Positions 1-5,838 of a stretch of DNA of 6,617 nt are shown here, one piece after another. This stretch comes from JBEKYD01 sp049509915. GTDB taxonomy: Bacteria > Acidobacteriota > Terriglobia > Bryobacterales > Bryobacteraceae. A program made the translations under genes and the position numbers. Position 1 is the first letter of the stretch. The number at the start of each line of letters is the position of its first letter. The stretch is taken from contig JBEKZL010000345.1 of the NCBI GenBank assembly GCA_049509915.1, positions 1 to 6,617 of the forward strand, written 5' to 3'. Under the pieces are notes generated by a model. It made no database searches. It was not told the DNA's origin and was given only the letters and a program-made list of their open reading frames with translations.

Positions 1-330
1 CGGGAAACCGGAATGGGTTGTGGAGCGGGAGGGCCGAACGGGCCGTGGGAGACTTTTAGAGGAGAGCGAAGTAGCAGGTCGGGAACGTTGACCCTGGGAT
101 GGAGGCTTTCGAGAGGGAGCAATCGTTCGAGGCGAGCGAAAGGCCGTTACGAGCGAAGGGACCCGGCGGAGAGAGAAAGCAAAGGCTGCGGTGAGCCGTA
201 AGGCGGCGAAGCAAGGGGTGGAGAAAACGCCCCGGGTGGAGCCGAGCGGCGAATCGCCCGGTGCTCTCCGGCGCACAGCTTAATGCCGCGCATGCCGGTG
301 GTAAGCAAGGCAGAGGATCGGATCACTTGG
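1..330 (+). other. Non-coding, purine-rich segment with hairpins; possible structured RNA
   Basis: No reading frame here resembles a known protein. The + strand is purine-rich and contains several compact hairpins: CGG-GAAA-CCG with a GNRA-type loop at 1-10; GGCC pairing with GGCC around a short loop near 32-44; GGGGTG/CGCCCC (215-220 with 228-233) around the loop GAGAAAA; and a composite hairpin at 239-266 with GAG/CTC, CCG/CGG and GGCG/CGCC stems, an AGC bulge and the loop AAT. GNRA loops, G-rich stems and A-rich linkers are typical of structured bacterial RNAs. However, I could not match RNase P, tmRNA, SRP RNA, a group II intron domain V or a tRNA. A T5CT5 run follows at 335-345. Strand and ends are guesses, and GC-rich DNA forms such hairpins by chance. 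Confidence 0.3.
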
Positions 331-360
331 AACCTTTTTCTTTTTGCGGGGAAGTGAACC
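320..360. repeat. Imperfect inverted repeat around a T-rich loop, downstream of the minus-strand operon
   Basis: GGATCACTT at 320-328 pairs with AAGTGAACC at 352-360 with one mismatch, leaving a 23-base loop that holds T5CT5 (335-345). It begins 4 bases beyond the corrected DUF1634 stop at 364-366, so on the minus strand it could form a hairpin at the operon's 3' end. No U-run follows it on that strand, so it is not a classic intrinsic terminator. Read on the + strand, the T5CT5 run could instead end a transcript coming from the left. The long loop makes either role uncertain. Confidence 0.3.
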
Positions 361-363
361 TCA

Positions 364-707
364 TCACCACGCCGATCTGAGGCTGGTCACCAACACCACC
401 AGCACAATCGACGTGCAAACCACATAGGTGCGTCGCGCTCCAGTGCAAACGCCACCAGCGAGAACACCACCCGCGCCACAGGCGTCCCAATCAGAAGCAA
501 GATGCCCGCCAGAATCAGGGCTTCCGGTCCCGGCAACGCCGTTACCATGCGCCGGCTTTGGATCGCCGGTACGAAATGCCGGTAGTTGGGAACCGTCTTG
601 CCTGCCGCCAGGTACCAAACGCCGCCCGCCGCCACCAGCCCGGCCGCCAGTGTGACGCCCCAACGCAGCAGTTGGCCGACGATTTCCTCCAGTTTCTGAT
701 CGGTCAC
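364..707 (-). CDS. DUF1634 membrane protein, 3' end frameshifted
   Basis: Small membrane protein of the DUF1634 family, commonly found beside TauE/SafE-type permeases and presumed to be an accessory subunit; its biochemical role is unknown. The GTG start at 707-705 overlaps the permease stop (GTGA) and has GGGAGGG just upstream. Predicted membrane segments lie at about residues 14-34 and 62-88. As read, the frame ends at 387 after a tryptophan- and cysteine-rich tail that does not fit the family. After the FALERD motif (codon at 432-434), shifting by one base restores a third hydrophobic helix beginning TYVVCTSIVLVVL and ending at TGA 364-366. One missing C after the GAC codon would restore R-T-Y and a protein of about 114 residues, the normal family layout. 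This is either a sequencing error or a real frameshift. Family assignment is firm; the state of the 3' end is not. Confidence 0.8.
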
Positions 708-1519
708 CGGAACCCTCCCGTAAAGGCGCTATACATCATTTCGATGGCCATCACTCCGATCACAGTGGCGAAAACCAAGCGCAGCGACCGCGTTCCGGCG
801 CCGATCAGTTTCCGAGCCCCCGCAAGCGATCCGGCCAGCACGCCCAGCATCACGGGCATGGCGAGGCGAGGGTCGATGTAGCCCCGATGCAGGTAAATGC
901 CCGCGCTGGCCGCCGCCGTTACGCCGATCATGAAGTTGCTGGTGGTGGTAGACACCTTGAATGGAACGTGCATGATCTGGTCCATAGCAATCACCTTCAT
1001 CGCGCCCGAGCCGATTCCCAGCAGCCCGGAAAGCAGTCCGGCCGAAAACATAAGGGCGAAACCCGCTTTGACACGCCGCACTTGATAACTGATCGGCCCG
1101 GCCGGCCCGGGATAGCTGCTCCCCAGCCGGAGCCGCGACGCCAGCGGATCAGGCGTGGTCTCCGACGCGGCCGGCAGCGCGCGCATGGAATGCCAGGCCG
1201 AATAAAACAGCGCCAGCGCGAAGACCGTGGCCAGCTCGGGTGCCGGAATCACCGCCGTCAGGTGCGCTCCCAGCACCGCGCCCACCGTAGTCGCGATCTC
1301 CAGGAACACGCCCAGGCGAATGTTCGAGAAGCCTTCCTTGACGTACGCCGCCGCCGCGCCGGACGAGGTCGCAATCACAGAAACCAGCGCCGCACCCATG
1401 GCGTAATGCAGATCCACGCCCAGCAGCAGCGTAAGCGCGGGCGTAACGATCACGCCCCCTCCCAGGCCCGTCAGCGCTCCAACGAAGCCCGCCGCCGCGG
1501 ACCTTCCGCCCAGCCTCAC
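704..1519 (-). CDS. TSUP (TauE/SafE) family membrane permease
   Basis: 271-residue integral membrane protein of the TSUP superfamily (old names TauE/SafE, DUF81), whose members move small anions such as sulfite, sulfoacetate or other organosulfur and carboxylate compounds. The internal duplication typical of the family is visible: GALTGLGGGVIVTPAL at residues 14-29, with following helices, is echoed by GLLSGLLGIGSGAMKV at 161-176. Both repeats continue into a hydrophobic stretch rich in S, T and A (about 42-58 and 188-206). I estimate 7-8 membrane helices, with a longer polar loop at about 112-150. The GTG start (1519-1517) overlaps the stop of the upstream synthase gene (GTGA) and has no strong ribosome site of its own, which suggests coupled translation. 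It overlaps DUF1634 downstream in the same way. The substrate cannot be read from sequence; sulfite export is only one possibility. Confidence 0.88.
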   Translation of the reverse strand: MRLGGRSAAAGFVGALTGLGGGVIVTPALTLLLGVDLHYAMGAALVSVIATSSGAAAAYVKEGFSNIRLGVFLEIATTVGAVLGAHLTAVIPAPELATVFALALFYSAWHSMRALPAASETTPDPLASRLRLGSSYPGPAGPISYQVRRVKAGFALMFSAGLLSGLLGIGSGAMKVIAMDQIMHVPFKVSTTTSNFMIGVTAAASAGIYLHRGYIDPRLAMPVMLGVLAGSLAGARKLIGAGTRSLRLVFATVIGVMAIEMMYSAFTGGFR

Positions 1520-3096
1520 TGTAACGGGCGCGAAATCACGCAGGCGTTAATGCCTCCGATGCCCATCGAAAGTTTCCCCGCCAGGCCGTCGGGAAATGTG
1601 CAGGCTTGATCGAAAACCACCCGGTCGTGCAATTCGCGGATGGCCGGATGCATTTCCGCTTCGGCCAGCGGAGTCGGAAATAGTTCCCCTCGCTGGTAGC
1701 CCAGGTATTGCGCCGTGAGTTCCCACCCGCCCCCGGCGCTCATGCCGTGACCGAAAGTGCCTTTGCGCGCTGTCACCAGTACGCCCCGCGGCAGCAGCGA
1801 GCGCACCGTTTCCATCTCGGCATAGTCGCCCGGCGTAGCGGTAGCGTGAAGGTCCCAGGTGCCCAACCCCTCGGCCGTTGCCGACGCCTTGGTTACCGCG
1901 CTCAACACCGCAGCCTTGGGGCCGTCGAGGGACGGGGTGATGATGTGGTGCGCGTCGGAAGTGACACCCACCGCTACCGGTTCCATGCCCAGCGCCTGGA
2001 AACCCTTCCCGCGCATATAGTCCAGGTCTCCCACGATCCAGATCACGGACCCACCCGCCACGTGCGTGCCCTTCAGTTGGGTCAGCGGCATGGATACCCG
2101 CCCGTCCGCCGCCATTACCCGCGCGCTGTAGAACGCCCCGACCGTCAACGGATGCGGCGGCGGGTCGGTGGCCCCCATCACCACCGCTTTGGCGTCGCCG
2201 CACTGGATGGCGCGCATGGCCAGTTGGAGCGCCACCCCGAAGGTGGAACAAGCCGCCACTGGTGCGAAAGCCATTCCGGTAATGCCGCCCAGGATCGATA
2301 TCTGCGCCGCCGGCATATTGTGGATGTTCCAGATCAGGTTGGCTGACACTTTCCACGGCGGTTCCGGCGCGCGCCACTTTGCCTGCAGCCTGGTGCGCCG
2401 CTTTTCCTTGTCGCGAATGCTGTTGAGCTTGCCCGAAGCGATGTCACCCTCGATGCCGCCGCCATCGATTTCGGCCAGTTCGGCCAGGTACTCCACCAGT
2501 TCCGGAGAGCGAACCATCCAATACCGGTTCCAGTTCCGCTCGGCCGCGTCGCGATCGTCTCCGTCATCATAGGAAACCGTCCGCGGGTCCGGGGGCACAT
2601 CGCCTTCCCGAGGCGCCCGATACTCCCGTAGCGCGCGATTGTTTTCCGGTCTGGCCCAGTGACGGTCCCACCGCTTCTGCGCCTCATACAGCGCCACGCT
2701 GGTGTCGTACATCGTGCCCAGGCTCCCTAAACCCGTGCCCACATAAACGTGACACTGTTCGCCCAGCGACTTCAGTTCCTGTTCCAATCCGGGATTCTGC
2801 TCCAGCGCCTGAATGAACGCGCCCACCGCGAACAGCGCGGGCAGATCGATTTTCTCCTTCAGGTTTTGATAATGCCGCGGGGCAAAACGCTGGCCGATCC
2901 ACGGCTGATACTCTTCGAAGCGGAATTCCGGCTCTCCCACCAGAAAATTGTCCGGCCCAAAGCCGTTAAATGGCGACAGCCAGCTCTCCGAGCACCGCAG
3001 GTTCTTCTCGAAGGCGCTGATATTGGGTGACTTAGGAGCCACCACCCCCCACCCGAACACACCTACCCTGGCCGGGCTGGGTAAACTCTGACGCAT
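1516..3096 (-). CDS. Beta-ketoacyl-synthase-like condensing enzyme with a large insertion
   Basis: 526-residue thiolase-fold protein of the beta-ketoacyl synthase (KAS/FabF-like) family, which in general joins an acyl thioester to malonyl-ACP by decarboxylative condensation. The catalytic set appears complete: Cys283 in VAACSTFGVA, His417 in DLHATATPGD (equivalent to EAHGTGTPLGD), and Lys445 with His450 in KGTFGHGMSAGGG. The C-terminal MGIGGINACVISR matches the family's GFGGTNA motif. The protein is about 110 residues longer than FabF. The extra length lies between the GTGLGS motif (120-125) and Cys283, a 160-residue gap where FabF has about 55. This insert (about 140-250) is hydrophilic and rich in W, R, D and E. 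ATG 3096 was chosen because it is preceded by GAAAG and by no longer credible in-frame extension. It is the first gene of an operon with a TSUP permease and DUF1634. No ACP, ketoreductase or other fatty-acid gene is nearby, so the substrate is unknown. Confidence 0.85.
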   Translation of the reverse strand: MRQSLPSPARVGVFGWGVVAPKSPNISAFEKNLRCSESWLSPFNGFGPDNFLVGEPEFRFEEYQPWIGQRFAPRHYQNLKEKIDLPALFAVGAFIQALEQNPGLEQELKSLGEQCHVYVGTGLGSLGTMYDTSVALYEAQKRWDRHWARPENNRALREYRAPREGDVPPDPRTVSYDDGDDRDAAERNWNRYWMVRSPELVEYLAELAEIDGGGIEGDIASGKLNSIRDKEKRRTRLQAKWRAPEPPWKVSANLIWNIHNMPAAQISILGGITGMAFAPVAACSTFGVALQLAMRAIQCGDAKAVVMGATDPPPHPLTVGAFYSARVMAADGRVSMPLTQLKGTHVAGGSVIWIVGDLDYMRGKGFQALGMEPVAVGVTSDAHHIITPSLDGPKAAVLSAVTKASATAEGLGTWDLHATATPGDYAEMETVRSLLPRGVLVTARKGTFGHGMSAGGGWELTAQYLGYQRGELFPTPLAEAEMHPAIRELHDRVVFDQACTFPDGLAGKLSMGIGGINACVISRPLQ

Positions 3097-3208
3097 CTTT
3101 CGAGCATACCGCGCTACCTATGTCGGAATTCGCCCGCCGAATCGCGCCGATGAACCCGGCCCTTGGAAAACGGCGCCCACCAAGCCATTGGTATTCCGTT
3201 TTGTTATG

Positions 3209-3229
3209 CATGCGCCGCGCGTGCGCACG
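3209..3229 (-). other. GC-rich hairpin just after the SnoaL-like remnant
   Basis: On the minus strand CGTGCGC (3229-3223) pairs with GCGCATG (3215-3209), seven pairs including one G-U, around a 7-base loop. It starts 6 bases after the TAG stop of the remnant. No U-run follows, so it is at most a weak or Rho-assisted terminator. The remaining bases up to the synthase start (3097-3208) should carry that operon's promoter, but I see no convincing -35/-10 pair there. Confidence 0.25.
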
Positions 3230-3235
3230 AATTTA

Positions 3236-3611
3236 CTATTCGCCCCTCGCCACCCGGCCGTGCAGAGCCGTATCGGTCACGTGCTGGTACTTGACGACCG
3301 TGCCGGCGCCGTTGAAGAACCAGAGGTGGCCTTCGCAAGGAAACTTGTATTGCTTTCAGCTAGCGACGTGGGTTACATCCATCGCGACTAGCGCGAAGAC
3401 CTTGTTGCCGCCCTCGAAGAACGTGTGCGGCTCGAAGCGCTGAAAAGACAGGGGTGCCAGGCTCTCGAAGAAAGCCGGGATGTTCGCCGCGCCGCGCCGC
3501 GGCTGTAGCCACGGTATCGCCGGGTGTGGGAACTTCAGCGTCCCACTCGACGTTTTTCCGCCCGGACATCTTCACAGCGAGAAGCTCCGTATTGGTCTTT
3601 GAGGAGCACAC
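3236..3611 (-). pseudogene. Decayed SnoaL-like (NTF2-fold) protein
   Basis: Remnant of a SnoaL-like/NTF2-fold protein, a family of small (about 110-140 residue) ketosteroid-isomerase-like proteins that includes polyketide cyclases. Three pieces line up with the family. KNVEWDAEVP is in one frame (about 3575-3535). IPWLQPRRG, NIPAFFESLAPLSFQRFEP and HTFFEGGNKVFALVAMDVTH follow in another frame (about 3530-3365). After an in-frame TGA at 3358-3356, the same frame continues with EGHLWFFNGAGTVVKYQ and HVTDTAL to TAG at 3238-3236. The TGA sits where the family usually has glycine, so GGA to TGA is the likely change. The frame switch lies near 3525-3540 and equals one extra base. The first ~20-25 family residues are missing or scrambled beside the divergent SDR start. 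With two lesions it is unlikely to make a working protein. The 5' boundary is approximate. Confidence 0.72.
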
Positions 3612-3625
3612 GCAGGAGAAGGCAT

Positions 3626-4330
3626 ATGAAACAGGTCATCGTAGTTGGCGGAACCGGTTATATTGGAAGGCCGTTGATCCGGAAACTCCTGGCGGATGGG
3701 TTTCTCGTGACGGCGGTCGCCCGGCCCCGGTCGGAGGCTAAGCTTCCAGCCGGTTGCATTGTGATTACCGGTAACGCGCTCGATTCGCGGACCTATGACG
3801 ATCGGATTCTTGCCGGTTCCACGTTCGCGCATCTGGTGGGGACGCCGCATCCCGCGCCGTGGAAAGCATCGGAATTTCGATCCGTCGATCTCGTATCCCT
3901 GGAACAATCCGTGACGGCGGGGCGGCGCGCGGGAGTCGGGCACTTCGTCTTCGTCAGCGTCGCGCACCCCGCGCCGTTGATGAGGGCTTTCATCGAAATC
4001 CGGATCAAGTGCGAGCGGCAGATCCGGGAATCCGGCCTGAATGCGACAATTTTGCGACCGTGGTACGTTCTCGGTCCGGGCCATTATTGGCCGTATATCC
4101 TGGTGCCGTTTTATAAGGCACTCGAAACGATTCCCGCAACAAGGGAAAGTGCCGTGCGTCTCGGAATGGTGACGCGCCCGCAAATGGTGAATGCCCTGGC
4201 TGCCGCGGTCGCATCGAGTGCCCCCGGAATTCGCGTCCTCGAAACGGCCGCGATTCGATTGTCGGGTTCAACGCACCAGGGGGGAGACGCGATCGCCGCT
4301 GAATCCGCTTCCACTGCGAAGCGGAATTGA
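3626..4330 (+). CDS. NAD(P)-binding atypical short-chain dehydrogenase (NmrA/epimerase-like)
   Basis: 234-residue cytosolic Rossmann-fold protein. The dinucleotide-binding loop VVGGTGYIG (residues 6-14) follows the first beta strand immediately. GNALDSRTYDD, HFVFVSVAHPAP and the family signature LRPWYVLGPGHYWPY follow in the order seen in atypical/extended SDRs of the NAD(P)H-binding or NmrA type. The classical YxxxK pair is not evident (the region reads FIEIRIKCER), so reductase activity is uncertain. Some relatives act as redox sensors, epimerases or electron-transfer assembly factors. ATG 3626 is chosen because AGGAGAAGG lies just upstream and the glycine motif begins at residue 8; the same frame is open upstream but unlike the family. 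It is divergent from the SnoaL-like remnant and convergent with the anti-sigma gene, with only 3 bases between the stop codons. Third-position A/T is more frequent than in the synthase operon. No clear promoter was found. Confidence 0.85.
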   Translation: MKQVIVVGGTGYIGRPLIRKLLADGFLVTAVARPRSEAKLPAGCIVITGNALDSRTYDDRILAGSTFAHLVGTPHPAPWKASEFRSVDLVSLEQSVTAGRRAGVGHFVFVSVAHPAPLMRAFIEIRIKCERQIRESGLNATILRPWYVLGPGHYWPYILVPFYKALETIPATRESAVRLGMVTRPQMVNALAAAVASSAPGIRVLETAAIRLSGSTHQGGDAIAAESASTAKRN

Positions 4331-4333
4331 ACT

Positions 4334-4951
4334 CTACTGGAGGAACTCGTCGCGCCCGCTGTTGATCACGAGCAACAAACAACCTTCGCCGGCGGCGGTG
4401 GTGGCGCTGGAGTGGCGCGTGTCGGCGGAGCGAACCTCATAATCCCCGGTTGACAGTGTGTGATCGTCAAACACGATGTCCCCATCAAGGACATACAAGT
4501 GTTCCAGTCCTCTGTGGATATGCGCCGGGTAGAGAGCACCGGCCGCCACACGGACCAGAGAGGTAACACTCCTGGTGACCGGATCGACGAAGAGCCGCTT
4601 CACTTCAATGCCGGGGAGTGTCTTCCTCCAGCGGCCTTCCCCCGCTCGCAAAATCAGGTGAGCGGCTGGGGAGGGAACGGCCATCCGGCGCATCAGCGCT
4701 TCCCTGACCCGCGCGGGCGGTTTCGCATCCGGCAAGGTTGCGACCACACGTTCGGCCTCGGCCGCCGATACGGCGACCAGCAACTCCATCGAGGCGCGCA
4801 CTTCCCCCCTGCACAGAGCGCAATGTTCCAGATGGAGTTCCCAGCGCCCGGCATCCGCTGGCTCGAGCAAGCCCAAACTGTACAAAGACGCCTGCTCGCG
4901 AAGGTCGTCGTTCAGCGCATCGTGTGCTGCTTGTGGAATAGTGTTCCCCAT
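4334..4951 (-). CDS. ChrR-like anti-sigma factor: zinc-binding domain plus cupin
   Basis: 205-residue cytoplasmic anti-sigma factor with no membrane segment. The N-terminal zinc anti-sigma (ZAS) domain shows LREQASLYSLGLLEPAD (17-33) and H40-x3-C44-x2-C47; H10 may be the fourth ligand. This domain binds and blocks the sigma factor. The C-terminal half (about 110-200) is a cupin with a full motif 1: G138, H144, H146, E150 and G157 in GALYPAHIHRGLEHLYVLDG. H180 fits motif 2. The layout matches ChrR, whose cupin domain binds zinc and is needed for the response to singlet oxygen; the signal here is unknown. ATG 4951 follows GAGGG and lies 13 bases after the sigma stop. A TTG at 4981 would overlap the sigma gene but adds residues that do not fit the family. 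Both genes should be co-transcribed. Confidence 0.88.
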   Translation of the reverse strand: MGNTIPQAAHDALNDDLREQASLYSLGLLEPADAGRWELHLEHCALCRGEVRASMELLVAVSAAEAERVVATLPDAKPPARVREALMRRMAVPSPAAHLILRAGEGRWRKTLPGIEVKRLFVDPVTRSVTSLVRVAAGALYPAHIHRGLEHLYVLDGDIVFDDHTLSTGDYEVRSADTRHSSATTAAGEGCLLLVINSGRDEFLQ

Positions 4952-4964
4952 ACGGCGCGAACCC

Positions 4965-5554
4965 TCAGGCGTACTCCCCAAGCGATTCCCGCAATTTGAT
5001 CATCGACGACCGAATGCGTGTTTTTACCGTTCCCAGCGGCAGACCGAGATGTTCCGCCAGTTCGGAGTGGCTCAGACCCGAAAAGAAGGCAAGCTCCACG
5101 GCACGACGATTCTCGGCTGGCAGGCTGGCCATTGCCGCCCGCACCCTCTGGTGAAGCTGGCTAACCCCGGTTGCTTCCTCCGGATTGTTTCCGCTCGACG
5201 GCAAAGTCGTGTGCTCTACAATCGGCACTTCGCGGCGCTCGCGCGCGGAGCTCGCCCGAATCCGGTCAATGGCCCGACTCCGCGCCAGTACGATGAGCCA
5301 CGAGGTCACGCTGCCCCGCGAATTCTCGAAACTTGCCGCTGTACGCCAAACCTGATTGTAAACGTCAACGGTGACCTCTTCGGCATCCTCTGGCCTCGAG
5401 AGCACTCTCAAAACCACACCGTAAACCGGCGGCGACGACTGATCATAAAGCGCCGACAGAGCACTCTCATCGCCGTTGGCACACCGCCGAATAAGTCCCT
5501 CCCATTGGGAGCCGGACGCTGGGGTCCGGAATCCCTCCTCACCACTAGATACAT
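4965..5554 (-). CDS. ECF (group 4) RNA polymerase sigma factor; start uncertain, probable frameshift
   Basis: Sigma factor directing RNA polymerase to a small regulon. Region 2 is clear: CANGDESALSALYDQSSPPV, YGVVLRVLSRPEDAEE, then DVYNQVWRTAASFENSRGSV and ARSRAIDRIR. Region 4 has LPAENRRAVELAFFSGLSHS, the helix-turn-helix ELAEHLGLPLGTVKTRIR, and ends LGEYA. The frame is open from 5597 down to TGA 4967-4965, but its first ATG/GTG/TTG is the GTG at 5417, which would remove the start of region 2. The family pattern W-x-x-LI-x-RCAxGDE is present up to about 5507, so the true start lies further upstream. ATG 5554-5552 has GAGGGG six bases before it but is one base out of phase with the sigma frame. 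A single missing base between about 5510 and 5550 would join the two. An ATT at 5492 with GGGAGGG before it is a less likely start. The anti-sigma gene follows immediately. Confidence 0.82.
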
Positions 5555-5594
5555 GTGAATCCCCTCGCGTGGATTCATTTATTCTTACGCGTCC

Positions 5595-5623
5595 CCGTTA
5601 GGTCGATGCTTTCGACCGAATCA
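5595..5623 (-). promoter_or_regulatory. Weak candidate promoter for the sigma/anti-sigma operon
   Basis: On the minus strand TGATTC (5623-5618) and TAACGG (5600-5595) are 17 bases apart. This resembles the TGATCC-type -35 and TA-rich -10 described for RpoE-ChrR autoregulated promoters. Transcription would begin near 5588, about 34 bases before ATG 5554. Short motif matches like this are easily found by chance; it is offered because such operons usually activate themselves. Confidence 0.2.
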
Positions 5624-5690
5624 AGCACCAAGAGCCTCGTAACGGCCCCTATCCGGCATTGACCAAATGCTATCACAGCCCGTCGTCGAT

Positions 5691-5708
5691 GGTTTAGGGT
5701 GCCTAACC
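5691..5708. repeat. Small inverted repeat in the divergent intergenic region
   Basis: GGTTTAGG (5691-5698), the spacer GTG, and CCTAACC (5702-5708) form a seven-base inverted repeat with one extra T in the left arm. It lies roughly midway between the sigma gene and the M16 peptidase gene, in the 240-base stretch 5598-5838. That stretch contains no gene and must hold both divergent promoters. An operator is possible; there is no second copy nearby to support it. Confidence 0.3.
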
Positions 5709-5828
5709 GATCCGGGGAAGTCCGCGTGTTCATCTGTGGCTCAAAACCAGCCCAACCCGCTGACACGCCACCTGCGTTCGTCGACGCAATTGCATCCATC
5801 CGTGGTCCATGTTCAAGTAGAGGAAGTT

Positions 5829-5833
5829 GGAGG
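5829..5833 (+). promoter_or_regulatory. Ribosome binding site that fixes a TTG start
   Basis: GGAGG lies five bases upstream of TTG 5839-5841, ideal spacing, and the TTG adds the charged LRR residues that a signal peptide needs. The next in-frame ATG (5860) has no comparable site and would cut into the hydrophobic core. Confidence 0.7.
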
Positions 5834-5838
5834 TTTTC

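Noticed and set aside
13..201. 62-residue plus-strand frame at the left edge
   Set aside because: Composition is G-, R- and S-rich with no domain, and there is no ribosome site before the ATG.
92..283. Lys/Ala/Arg-rich open frame on the plus strand ending at TAA 281-283
   Set aside because: It looks faintly like a basic histone-like tail, but it follows a TGA at 89-91, has no good start and ribosome site, and its composition follows from the purine bias of the strand. Not supported as a gene.
887..1609. 240-residue open frame on the plus strand
   Set aside because: Its product is extremely rich in Arg, Gln, His and Gly and lies antisense to the TSUP permease and the synthase end, both of which show clear family motifs.
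1547..2377. 276-residue minus-strand frame inside the synthase gene
   Set aside because: Glycine- and arginine-rich out-of-frame shadow of the beta-ketoacyl-synthase-like gene; the catalytic motifs are in the other frame.
3162..3184. CTTGG/CCAAG inverted repeat upstream of the synthase gene
   Set aside because: Five-base arms 13 bases apart are expected by chance in this composition.
3120..3443. Plus-strand frames of 107 and 67 residues upstream of the SDR
   Set aside because: They are antisense to the SnoaL-like remnant, whose motifs give a better explanation of the stretch.
5490..5492. ATT as start codon of the sigma gene behind GGGAGGG
   Set aside because: Spacing is good, but the conserved W-x-x-L-I stretch of the family is encoded before it and ATT starts are very rare. 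A missing base after ATG 5554 is more likely. Kept only as an alternative.
4941..5558. 205-residue open frame on the plus strand
   Set aside because: Antisense to the ECF sigma gene, with low-complexity composition and no family motif.
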